Positions 6,813 through 12,344 of a stretch of 14,937 bases of DNA are shown one piece after another (position 1 is the first letter of the stretch; each line of letters begins with the position of its first letter). The stretch lies in NCBI GenBank assembly GCA_018303645.1, contig JAGVXR010000041.1, forward strand, positions 1 to 14,937. The letters run 5' to 3'. The notes under the pieces are model-generated. The model did no database searches. It saw only the letters and a program-made list of their open reading frames with translations, and was not told the origin of the DNA. The position numbers and the translations under genes were made by a program. The DNA is from Candidatus Woesearchaeota archaeon (GTDB taxonomy: Archaea > Nanobdellota > Nanobdellia > Woesearchaeales > GW2011-AR4).

Positions 6813-6959
6813 ATGGCAAATGGTAGGAATGTAGATATGTTTGAAAAAGTTACACACTTTATTTTTCAAGAAAATGTTAAAACTTATATTTCTATTATTT
6901 CTGCAATTTTAAGTTTAGTTTTATTTTTTACTCTGGTATATTCAGTTTATTTTAAGTAA
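6813..6959 (+). CDS. Small single-helix membrane protein, 48 residues, unknown
   Basis: The product starts MANGRNVDMFEKVTHFIF and ends in one strongly hydrophobic stretch (about 24-46: TYISIISAIL, then SLVLFFTLVY). It would sit in the cytoplasmic membrane with a short N-terminal domain. No family is recognised. Support for a real gene comes from the context: a GAGGT Shine-Dalgarno-like sequence four bases before the ATG and a TATA-like box at a spacing that gives a short leader. The stop comes just before the convergent small gene ending at 6964. Base composition is clearly more AT-rich than smc beside it. Confidence 0.55.
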   Translation: MANGRNVDMFEKVTHFIFQENVKTYISIISAILSLVLFFTLVYSVYFK

Positions 6960-6963
6960 ATAT

Positions 6964-7233
6964 TTATCGACAAACTTCATCTAATCTAAATCCTAATTTA
7001 TTTGCTTCTTCAAATGTACTGAATAGTTTTAAATTACTCATGTCTATTCTAATTTCTTGTTGTGAACAATTTGGATTGGTACTACTTAAATTATAAACTA
7101 CCATAGTTGAACTGTCACCCAAATAATCTTTTTTTTCCAATTGTTGTTGAATAATGTATATTCCAGCAATTAGACTGATAAGTAATATAAAACTTAATAC
7201 TACAAATTCCCCTTTTTTATTTATTTTTTTCAT
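6964..7233 (-). CDS. Small membrane-anchored protein, 89 residues, unknown
   Basis: The lysine-rich start MKKINKKGEF is followed by one hydrophobic helix (10-28) and a soluble part of about 60 residues, probably outside the cell. The soluble part (YLGDSSTMVVYNLSSTNPNC to FSTFEEANKLGFRLDEVC) recalls the small Ada-like zinc-binding module in which a Cys is followed by F-x-S-x-x-E-A-x-x-x-G-Y-R-x-C-x-x-C. Only Cys56 and Cys88 remain, so metal binding is doubtful. This likeness is from memory. The ATG lies 17 bp inside the end of the channel-like gene, so the two are probably co-transcribed and translationally coupled. Confidence 0.6.
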   Translation of the reverse strand: MKKINKKGEFVVLSFILLISLIAGIYIIQQQLEKKDYLGDSSTMVVYNLSSTNPNCSQQEIRIDMSNLKLFSTFEEANKLGFRLDEVCR

Positions 7234-7933
7234 TGCGTAATATGTTAAGGTTTATTTTATCTATTAACTTTGAAGCCATAACACCTATAAAAGTAATCAA
7301 TAATATTTGTGAAATAAATAATTCTGCAAATGTAAACCAAGCAAAAGCTCTTTGAGGTATAAAGTTCTTATATTCCATGGAAAAAAATGTGAAGCCACTA
7401 TATAAAAAGGTATCCACAAAGTTTAATCTTATATAATTATCTTTATCACTTGACATATAACCATAGTTTAATGAGAAAATATCATTATAAAAAAGGGAAA
7501 AAGAAAAAATATAAGATAACATAATAAAAGAGAATAATACTACATAAATAAAAAACCAAAATTCAGTTATTTTTAGTGGAGTTTTTTGTCTTAATAAAAT
7601 ATCCTTAACAACCCAAATAAAGATTTTTGTTATTAAATAAATAGGTAAATAAACTATGATGTAATATACGTTTATATTTAAAAATAATGCCAACGCTATC
7701 AATAATAAGTTGATAAGGTCAACATAATAAGAAAAATCTTGCTCTTGAAACTCTTGAATAAGTTCTTTAAATTTTGATTTTAAATTTTTCCATGATACCG
7801 CATATTTTAACAATAATTGGTATATACCATGTCCTAATAAAATAATAAAGTTTAAACCTATTATAAATCCTAAAATCCCAAATGCTATTAATTCTACTGC
7901 AATAACAACTTTAATAAATAAATCAATAGGCAT
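7217..7933 (-). CDS. Ion-channel-like membrane protein with non-canonical filter
   Basis: This 238-residue membrane protein has hydrophobic segments at about 7-40, 71-109, 124-149 and 197-221. The last two flank a pore-like stretch, VDTFLYSGFTFFSMEYKNFIP (173-193). Its layout matches the two-helix potassium channel pore (Ion_trans_2 type): outer helix, Y-S-x-x-T pore helix, filter, x-x-P and inner helix. Where a potassium channel has T-V-G-Y-G-D, this has S-M-E-Y-K-N. It may therefore conduct something else, serve as a sensor, or be a decayed channel; the assignment itself is inference. The ATG at 7933 is about 27 bp from a TATA-like box (7954-7965). The next gene overlaps its end by 17 bp. 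It is strikingly rich in Ile, Leu, Phe, Tyr and AT-ending codons, unlike smc or AlaRS. Confidence 0.65.
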   Translation of the reverse strand: MPIDLFIKVVIAVELIAFGILGFIIGLNFIILLGHGIYQLLLKYAVSWKNLKSKFKELIQEFQEQDFSYYVDLINLLLIALALFLNINVYYIIVYLPIYLITKIFIWVVKDILLRQKTPLKITEFWFFIYVVLFSFIMLSYIFSFSLFYNDIFSLNYGYMSSDKDNYIRLNFVDTFLYSGFTFFSMEYKNFIPQRAFAWFTFAELFISQILLITFIGVMASKLIDKINLNILRNEKNK

Positions 7934-7953
7934 ATAATTAATTTTTAATATCC

Positions 7954-7965
7954 TCTTTAAATAAA
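7954..7965 (-). promoter_or_regulatory. TATA-like box of the channel-like gene
   Basis: On the minus strand this reads ATTTATTTAAAG, centred about 27 bp before the ATG at 7933, which fits leaderless expression of the two-gene unit. Confidence 0.45.
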
Positions 7966-8025
7966 TTGTTATTTTTGTTAGGATACTTTAATCAATCCCA
8001 ACCACCTATTTTTAATTTGGTATAA

Positions 8026-8181
8026 TCAAGAAAGATTATTTGCCTTCTTTAATTTCTTCAAAAAGGTATCAAAATCTGTCTCTACGAATTCACCTTTATC
8101 GTGCCTTTTCCAAGCCTCTTCTGTCCTTTTGGCAAAAATTGTGTCTTCTTTGATATTTTTGTTTGATTTTTTGTGTCTCAT
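8026..8181 (-). CDS. Small antitoxin-like protein, 51 residues, no toxin beside it
   Basis: The product is basic and charged: MRHKKSNKNIKEDTIFAKRT, then EEAWKRHDKGEFVETDFDTF and LKKLKKANNLS. The segment E-x-A-W-K-R-x-D-K-G-E-F followed by D-F-D-x-F-L-K-K-L-K recalls the C-terminal toxin-binding part of small RelB-like antitoxins common in DPANN archaea (from memory). The usual RelE-type toxin would follow directly, but the next 90 bp hold no reading frame for it. It may be an orphan antitoxin, a regulator, or unrelated. A TATA box (8205-8214) lies about 28 bp before the ATG, giving a leaderless transcript and support for a real gene. Confidence 0.5.
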   Translation of the reverse strand: MRHKKSNKNIKEDTIFAKRTEEAWKRHDKGEFVETDFDTFLKKLKKANNLS

Positions 8182-8204
8182 AGTAAATGTAATTTGTTTG
8201 TAAT

Positions 8205-8214
8205 GTATAAATTT
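8205..8214 (-). promoter_or_regulatory. TATA box of the antitoxin-like gene
   Basis: On the minus strand it reads AAATTTATAC, centred about 28 bp before the ATG at 8181. Confidence 0.5.
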
Positions 8215-8235
8215 TTCCTTTTTAAAACCCGATAA

Positions 8236-8245
8236 TTATTTATAC
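8236..8245 (+). promoter_or_regulatory. TATA-like box of the gene at 8284
   Basis: TTATTTATAC is centred about 43 bp before the ATG at 8284, so transcription would start near 8267 and leave a 17-nt leader holding GGGGTGGT (8272-8279). Confidence 0.45.
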
Positions 8246-8283
8246 TACCTGATATAAAGAGTATATTAGTTGGGGTGGTAGGC

Positions 8284-8799
8284 ATGGAGCATGATTACAG
8301 GAACATCATTTCTCATATAGATATAGACAGAAGCTTAGGCGCAATTGAATATTCCAGCTTCAACGGAATCGGGGAAGAAAGTATTCTTGAATTTAAGGAT
8401 GACATGGAAGCAGGCAACGACTCCATTGAATTGCACTTAATCAAGTCAAAGGCTTACAAAGAGGCGCTGGTTTTGAGGCTGAAAAAAAGCAATGGCGAGT
8501 ATTCCAGCACCTGGAGGGATTTCCTGCATGAAGAGCAGAAAACATTTGGAGGAAGCAAGATATTCTACATCAGCAATGACTGCAGCAAGCTGATAGTGCT
8601 TTCCCTGCCAAACGAAATGAAAACCAAAATCAACATGCTGGTTACGAGGCTAAACAAGATTAACGACAAGATAACAAGGATAAACGCAAAGATAAAGAAG
8701 GAAAACCTTGACTTGTACGCATCAAGGGCCAGAAGCAAGGAAACAGACAAAAAGAAGGACGACATTGTTAATTTCATCAACCAGAATCTGAGGGTTTAG
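8284..8799 (+). CDS. Unrecognised soluble protein, 171 residues
   Basis: No family is recognised. The first half (MEHDYRNIISHIDIDRSLG to about residue 110) looks like a mixed alpha/beta domain, with strands such as KIFYISNDCSKLIVLSLP. The second half (about 112-155) is a charged helix with regular Asn, Ile and Lys spacing (NKINDKITRINAKIKKENLD) that probably forms a short coiled coil. It has no signal peptide or membrane helix. I chose the ATG at 8284 over the GTG at 8275 because GGGGTGGT, a Shine-Dalgarno-like sequence, lies just before it and would overlap the GTG. Composition resembles the housekeeping genes rather than the AT-rich island to its left. It stands alone as a single-gene unit. 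Confidence 0.7.
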   Translation: MEHDYRNIISHIDIDRSLGAIEYSSFNGIGEESILEFKDDMEAGNDSIELHLIKSKAYKEALVLRLKKSNGEYSSTWRDFLHEEQKTFGGSKIFYISNDCSKLIVLSLPNEMKTKINMLVTRLNKINDKITRINAKIKKENLDLYASRARSKETDKKKDDIVNFINQNLRV

Positions 8800-9184
8800 G
8801 ATTATTTATTGAATACTTTTTTAATTTCTTAAGATAATTCAATCCGTCGCCTGCGGCGACAACATTTTGGCACGTCGGCATTCAGTTTTTGAAGAAGTTT
8901 TCCTTAGTGCTTCTCCTCCGTGCCGATTTATTTAACACAGTAAGGCAGTACTTTCCTGAGCTGGGTTCCCATCAACCGCAAAATCAGTTGACGCTTTATT
9001 TAAGTGGGATTTAAAATCCCACGAACTTTGCAGATGCTGGGAAGCCCTAAAAAATTCCATTGGAATTTTTGGGGCACCAAAAATGCGAAGCATTTTTTAG
9101 TGCGATGTTTTTTTTAATTTTTATTATTGAATTTTTTATTATTTTTAATGGATTTTTTATTGTTGTTTTAATCTAACTAAATTT
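8800..9184 (+). other. Gene-free stretch with clustered hairpins, possible structured RNA or 3' region
   Basis: No credible reading frame is present. On the plus strand there are at least six inverted repeats: GTCGCC/GGCGAC (8846-8860), GGCACG/CGTGCC (8869-8924), TCAAC/GTTGA (8972-8991), GTGGGATTT/AAATCCCAC (9004-9022), GCCC-AAAAATTCC with GGAATTTTT-GGGGC (9044-9075), and GCAC-AAAAATGC with GCATTTTT-GTGC (9074-9103). The last is followed by a run of eight T (9108-9115), a plausible archaeal terminator, and then AT-only sequence. The stretch could be a non-coding RNA, a long structured 3' end of the gene at 8284, or remains of a palindromic element. No family is recognised. Confidence 0.4.
9074..9115 (+). 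terminator. Hairpin followed by T8 run
   Basis: A 12-bp stem with one small internal loop (GCAC, AAAAATGC, loop GAA, GCATTTTT, GTGC) is followed by TTTTTTTT at 9108-9115. Archaeal RNA polymerase ends at T runs, so this is a likely end for plus-strand transcripts entering from 8284-8799 or for an RNA inside the gap. Confidence 0.45.
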
Positions 9185-10219
9185 CTAAATCATCTCCCTA
9201 AACCTTTTAACAAACTCATCAAAATCCCTTGCTTTTACGTTCAAGCCGCATGCATGCTCGTGCCCGCCCCCATACCCTTCCAGCCCAACTAAGCATTTTT
9301 CAATTATTGGAGGGAGGATTATTCTGCTTGCCCTTATGCTGCACTTCATCTCATCATTTTTCTCCCTTCCGACAATTATAACTTTGCCAGGATGCCTGTA
9401 AATAAGCTCGTTGCCCAAATCGCTTGTGAAGCTTGTCTTATCATCATTGTATGTGAATAAAACAAGATTATCTTTTGTTTTTTCCGCAGCCTTTAGGGCA
9501 TCCTTAAGAAGAGGCTCGTATGCCTTGTTTGCCTGCTCATAATGCTTGTACAGAAACCTACCCTGCGCTGTTTCCCGGTTAAGTATTTCATAAGGGCTGT
9601 CTATTCTTGTCAATACGTTTATGCACTTCATAACTTCATTTGTTTTGCCTTTCAGTACGAAAGAGAATATCCTTATCAAATGCCCGAGCTTTGTGTTGTA
9701 GATTATGTCAGGGGCTGTTTTATACGGCTTGTCTATCAAATCCGGAAATTCCTTTTTGAACTCGTTTAGAAAAGGCGGCAGAAACCAGTCTGCCACGCAG
9801 CCAATCGCTCCAAGCCATAAATCCTGCTGTACAACCTGGTGGCACATGTAAGAAGTAGGATGATTGTCTTCCCAGTTGGAAAGTCTGGGATTAAAGTATT
9901 TAACATTGTATATTTCAAGAGGGCTGTGGTGGTCAACCCAGACAACAGGCACTTTAATCTCGTCAATGAAATCCTGCTCCACAACAGCAAGGTCAAGGAT
10001 GAACACCTTGTCAGGCCCGTATTCTTTTACCTTGTCAGCAAAGACGCTTCCAAGCTTTGGCGTTGTTTTCACAATTATGCCCTTGCCTTCCCTTTTATAG
10101 CGGTAAAGCTGCAGGAAAGCGCACAGCCCATCCTGGTCGTCGTCAAAAAAGAACAGGGGCTTTTTGCAGTTGTCCAGGTGCTCCCTCAATTGATGTATCT
10201 GAATTGATGACAGTGCCAT
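9185..10219 (-). CDS. DHH-family phosphoesterase (RecJ/GAN-like superfamily)
   Basis: This 344-residue metal-dependent phosphoesterase has the DHH motifs in order: FFFDDDQDG (23-31), FILDLA with Asp76, VDHH (95-98) and GCVADW with Asp144. It ends with the DHHA1 substrate-binding signature GYGGGHEHACG (315-325). Members cleave phosphodiester bonds in single-stranded DNA, RNA, short oligonucleotides or cyclic dinucleotides, using two Mn ions. The length suits a stand-alone DHH-DHHA1 protein without OB or CBS domains, so it could be a RecJ-like or GAN-like repair or replication nuclease or a nanoRNase; sequence alone does not decide. Motif I reads DDDQDG rather than the common D-x-D-A-D-G, a mild variation. 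The ATG at 10219 has a TATA box about 26 bp upstream. It is divergent from the gene at 10306. Confidence 0.85.
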   Translation of the reverse strand: MALSSIQIHQLREHLDNCKKPLFFFDDDQDGLCAFLQLYRYKREGKGIIVKTTPKLGSVFADKVKEYGPDKVFILDLAVVEQDFIDEIKVPVVWVDHHSPLEIYNVKYFNPRLSNWEDNHPTSYMCHQVVQQDLWLGAIGCVADWFLPPFLNEFKKEFPDLIDKPYKTAPDIIYNTKLGHLIRIFSFVLKGKTNEVMKCINVLTRIDSPYEILNRETAQGRFLYKHYEQANKAYEPLLKDALKAAEKTKDNLVLFTYNDDKTSFTSDLGNELIYRHPGKVIIVGREKNDEMKCSIRASRIILPPIIEKCLVGLEGYGGGHEHACGLNVKARDFDEFVKRFREMI

Positions 10220-10240
10220 ATTCCATAAAATTTACTGTTA

Positions 10241-10249
10241 TTATTTAAG
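10241..10249 (-). promoter_or_regulatory. TATA box of the DHH phosphoesterase gene
   Basis: On the minus strand this reads CTTAAATAA, centred about 26 bp before the ATG at 10219. Confidence 0.5.
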
Positions 10250-10273
10250 GGTTGTTGTTTTTATCTTGGAAAA

Positions 10274-10284
10274 AATTTATAAAC
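10274..10284 (+). promoter_or_regulatory. TATA box of the small membrane protein gene
   Basis: AATTTATAAAC is centred about 27 bp before the ATG at 10306. This selects that ATG over an upstream in-frame one at 10252 that lies before the TATA box. Confidence 0.6.
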
Positions 10285-10305
10285 AAAGCTAAACAAATTT
10301 GCCAT

Positions 10306-10563
10306 ATGGCATTGGAGGAAAAAATAAGAAAAATAGAAGAAAGGAACAAAAAAGTCGAGTTTGACAAAGCATGGGAGCTAAGCAGCACAAGAAGATTTTT
10401 GCTTTTGCTGTTCACTTACCTTACAATCGGGCTTTACCTCCAGGCAATAAATATTCCGCAGCCTTGGCTGAATGCCATTGTGCCTGCAATTGCCTTTATG
10501 CTCTCGACATTGACATTGCCTATCTTCAAAGATTTGTGGCTGAGGCATATTTACAAAAAATAA
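10306..10563 (+). CDS. Small two-helix membrane protein, 85 residues
   Basis: A charged amphipathic start (MALEEKIRKIEERNKKVEFD) leads to the segment KAWELSSTRR and then two hydrophobic helices, about 31-48 and 55-74, joined by a short turn with Pro and Trp (INIPQPWLN). The end is basic, so both termini are probably cytoplasmic. The plan, a charged helix then KAWE-S-TR before two helices with NAIVP and LSTLTLP, recalls a small conserved protein family seen in many DPANN archaea and CPR bacteria; this is from memory and its function is unknown to me. The start at 10306 follows from the TATA box position. It precedes the nre-like gene by 39 bp, but that gene has its own TATA box. Confidence 0.72.
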   Translation: MALEEKIRKIEERNKKVEFDKAWELSSTRRFLLLLFTYLTIGLYLQAINIPQPWLNAIVPAIAFMLSTLTLPIFKDLWLRHIYKK

Positions 10564-10571
10564 AACCAAAA

Positions 10572-10580
10572 CTTTATATT
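10572..10580 (+). promoter_or_regulatory. TATA box of the Nre gene
   Basis: CTTTATATT is centred about 27 bp before the ATG at 10603, directly after the stop of the preceding gene. Confidence 0.5.
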
Positions 10581-10602
10581 AACTGTTTTCTTATTAAATT
10601 TC

Positions 10603-11838
10603 ATGCAAATCCCATTCAAACAGCACAAGGGCTACGACCCATTAGGGGACTGCGGCAAGGGAAAATGCCCGATTTGCGCGAGAAACAATGCTGTTTTCAG
10701 GGTTAAGTCAGCAATGCAGAAAGAGGAGTTTACTAGCGATGGTGTAGCTCCGTTCGTGGGACGCTTCGGATACCCCTATGTCAATGTTGGCATTCTGGCG
10801 CCGCCTGAACAAAGGGAAGATGCATGGCTTTATGATGCGCCAAGGCACTGGGCAGCGGAAAGCTTTGAAATCCCAAGAATTGTTGATTTCCGCTCTTCAC
10901 TATTGAATTCAAGGTACAACATCAACATAAAAAAAAGAGTAAAGCTGCTGGAATTGTCGCAGGACATTGCAATGTCATCTTCTCCTGTGGATGTAGAGAT
11001 TCAATTAAAGGAAAAGCCGAAATTCAGGCTGAACCTTGATTCCCATATGGCGCCTACGGGCCCAAATGCAAGATTGAAAAAAGCATCGCTAACAGAAAAT
11101 CCGAAAATCCACACAAAAGTTTACAGGGTTTTCGAGGACATTGACTTGAAGGCAAATGAAGCTGTAAACTATCTCTATGAAAACAATTTTGACGAGAATT
11201 TCCTGAGCAGGATTCTTAGCGTGGGGACTTTGGGGCTGAAGAAAGACAGGAAGTTAGTTCCCACAAGGTGGTCGATTACTGCCACCGACGATATTATTGG
11301 AAAAAATTTAATCAATGAAATAAAAAACTATAATGAAATAAGTTCTTATTGCTCGTTTTTTGGCAGTTATCTTGGCAATTACTATTTGATTTTAATGTTT
11401 CCGGAAGTCTGGAGCTATGAATTGTTTGAAACTTACGTGCCATCAAATTGGAATTCCAGCAAAGCGTTAAGATACAGCACTGACTATGAAAGCTATAACG
11501 GAAGAAAAGATTATGCGGAAATAACAGCAGGCGGATATTATACAGTAAGACTTGGAATTCTTGAAAAATTAAAGCAGATGAAAAGGCAGGCTTCTGTTCT
11601 TGCATTGAGGTTTATAACAGATGAATACACAATGCCTCTTGGAGTTTGGGTTACAAGAGAAGCAACAAGAAAAGCAATGAATGACAATCCTATTGAGTTT
11701 TCATCAAGAGAGTTAATGCTTGAATATTCAAGAAAATTAGTCAAAAAGAGGTTTAATTACAATGCCGATTATTTGCTGAATGCAAGCAGATTGCTTAGAA
11801 ATGTTAAACAGCAGAAGAAACTGGTTCAATATATTTAA
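10603..11838 (+). CDS. nre: Nre-family archaeal DNA repair protein
   Basis: This 411-residue protein matches the archaeal Nre (novel repair enzyme) family, whose NreA member in Haloferax takes part in DNA damage repair with PCNA. Near the start, C17-x4-C22-x2-C25 (CGKGKCPIC) is a zinc-binding motif. The next segment, PFVGRFGYPYVNVGILAPPE, and the following DAPRHWAAESFEIPRIVDFR, together with the VDVEIQLKEKP and DSHMAPTGP stretches, are family-like. The last eight residues QKKLVQYI (404-411) fit the PCNA-binding PIP pattern Q-x-x-L-x-x-aromatic-x, with Ile in place of the second aromatic residue. The length is normal. The ATG at 10603 lies 27 bp from a TATA box centre. The biochemical activity of the family is not firmly known. 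Confidence 0.85.
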   Translation: MQIPFKQHKGYDPLGDCGKGKCPICARNNAVFRVKSAMQKEEFTSDGVAPFVGRFGYPYVNVGILAPPEQREDAWLYDAPRHWAAESFEIPRIVDFRSSLLNSRYNINIKKRVKLLELSQDIAMSSSPVDVEIQLKEKPKFRLNLDSHMAPTGPNARLKKASLTENPKIHTKVYRVFEDIDLKANEAVNYLYENNFDENFLSRILSVGTLGLKKDRKLVPTRWSITATDDIIGKNLINEIKNYNEISSYCSFFGSYLGNYYLILMFPEVWSYELFETYVPSNWNSSKALRYSTDYESYNGRKDYAEITAGGYYTVRLGILEKLKQMKRQASVLALRFITDEYTMPLGVWVTREATRKAMNDNPIEFSSRELMLEYSRKLVKKRFNYNADYLLNASRLLRNVKQQKKLVQYI

Positions 11839-11845
11839 TAAAAAC

Positions 11846-11856
11846 ATTTAAATATG
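11846..11856 (+). promoter_or_regulatory. TATA-like box before the 24-residue frame
   Basis: ATTTAAATATG is centred near 11851, which predicts transcription start near 11878, six bases before the ATG at 11884. Confidence 0.4.
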
Positions 11857-11883
11857 ACCTCCTTAATCTATATATCAATCAAA

Positions 11884-11958
11884 ATGGCTGACATAAAATT
11901 GAATAGGATATCTGCATTGAGTTTGTTAGCCCTAAGTCTATTGCTTCTACTATTATAA
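11884..11958 (+). CDS. Possible 24-residue hydrophobic peptide
   Basis: The frame reads MADIKLNRIS followed by ALSLLALSLLLLLL and a TAA stop. If made, it is a polar start plus one short leucine-rich membrane helix. No family is recognised. The case for a real gene is a TATA-like box placed so that transcription begins six bases before the ATG, and a hairpin (11958-11993) directly after the stop. The case against is its shortness; leucine runs arise easily by chance. Confidence 0.3.
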   Translation: MADIKLNRISALSLLALSLLLLLL

Positions 11959-11993
11959 AGACCCAAAGAACCAGTATATTCTTGACGGGTCTT
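11958..11993 (+). repeat. Imperfect hairpin, possible transcript end
   Basis: AAGACCC (11958-11964) pairs with GGGTCTT (11987-11993), and inside it AAGAA (11966-11970) pairs with TTCTT (11979-11983). It begins at the stop codon of the 24-residue frame. The downstream T run is weak (TTTT at 12000-12003). Confidence 0.4.
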
Positions 11994-12048
11994 GCATTGT
12001 TTTGATAAAGTTCTAGAATATACTGAAATAAAATGTTGAGGAAATAAA

Positions 12049-12342
12049 ATGGGACAAGATAATGGAAAACAAATATGGATTGGATGGGAATCACCAGCTG
12101 AAGAAGTAAAAGAACCACTACCTTGGGAACAAGTAAAAGGAGCGTTAGAAGAGCGTATATTAAAAGCTAGATTTAAAGACCCATTTGTTGGAAGAATAAG
12201 TATTGATGGTGTAAGTTATATTACTCTAACTTTTAAAAGAAATGGTAAGGAAGAAACTTATGGTGAAATTGCTCACAACCATGAGGATGGGGTAAATAAA
12301 ATTTATGAAAGAATAATCTCCACAAGAATTGTTGGATATTAG
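12049..12342 (+). CDS. Unrecognised small protein, 97 residues
   Basis: No family is recognised. The protein is soluble, with the start MGQDNGKQIWIGWESPAEEV, a helix around PWEQVKGALEERILKARF, a likely beta hairpin (GRISIDGVSYITLTFKRNGK) and an end with His-Asn-His (EIAHNHEDG). There is no signal peptide. GAGGA (12038-12042) lies six bases before the ATG, a Shine-Dalgarno-like site, so this gene is not leaderless. A weak TATA-like sequence, TTTGATAAAG, is at 12001-12010. The codons are AT-rich (TTA, AGA, ATA), as in the 6660-8240 island, and unlike AlaRS, which it meets tail to tail with a 2-bp gap. It may be a later arrival; this is inference. Confidence 0.6.
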   Translation: MGQDNGKQIWIGWESPAEEVKEPLPWEQVKGALEERILKARFKDPFVGRISIDGVSYITLTFKRNGKEETYGEIAHNHEDGVNKIYERIISTRIVGY

Positions 12343-12344
12343 TA

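Noticed and set aside
7934..8025. A RelE-type toxin following the antitoxin-like gene
   Set aside because: The sequence between its stop and the channel-like gene has stops in all minus frames and only very short peptides.
8835..9115. RNase P RNA or SRP RNA in the hairpin-rich gap
   Set aside because: The minus strand contains AGGAAAGT, like part of the first RNase P consensus, but the other conserved blocks are not found, and no SRP S-domain motif was seen.
9839..10248. Plus-strand frames opposite the DHH phosphoesterase
   Set aside because: They are shadows of a gene with all DHH motifs intact on the other strand.
11879..12118. Minus-strand frame of 79 codons overlapping the gene at 12049
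   Set aside because: It covers the start and Shine-Dalgarno region of the better supported plus gene and shows no promoter or family likeness.
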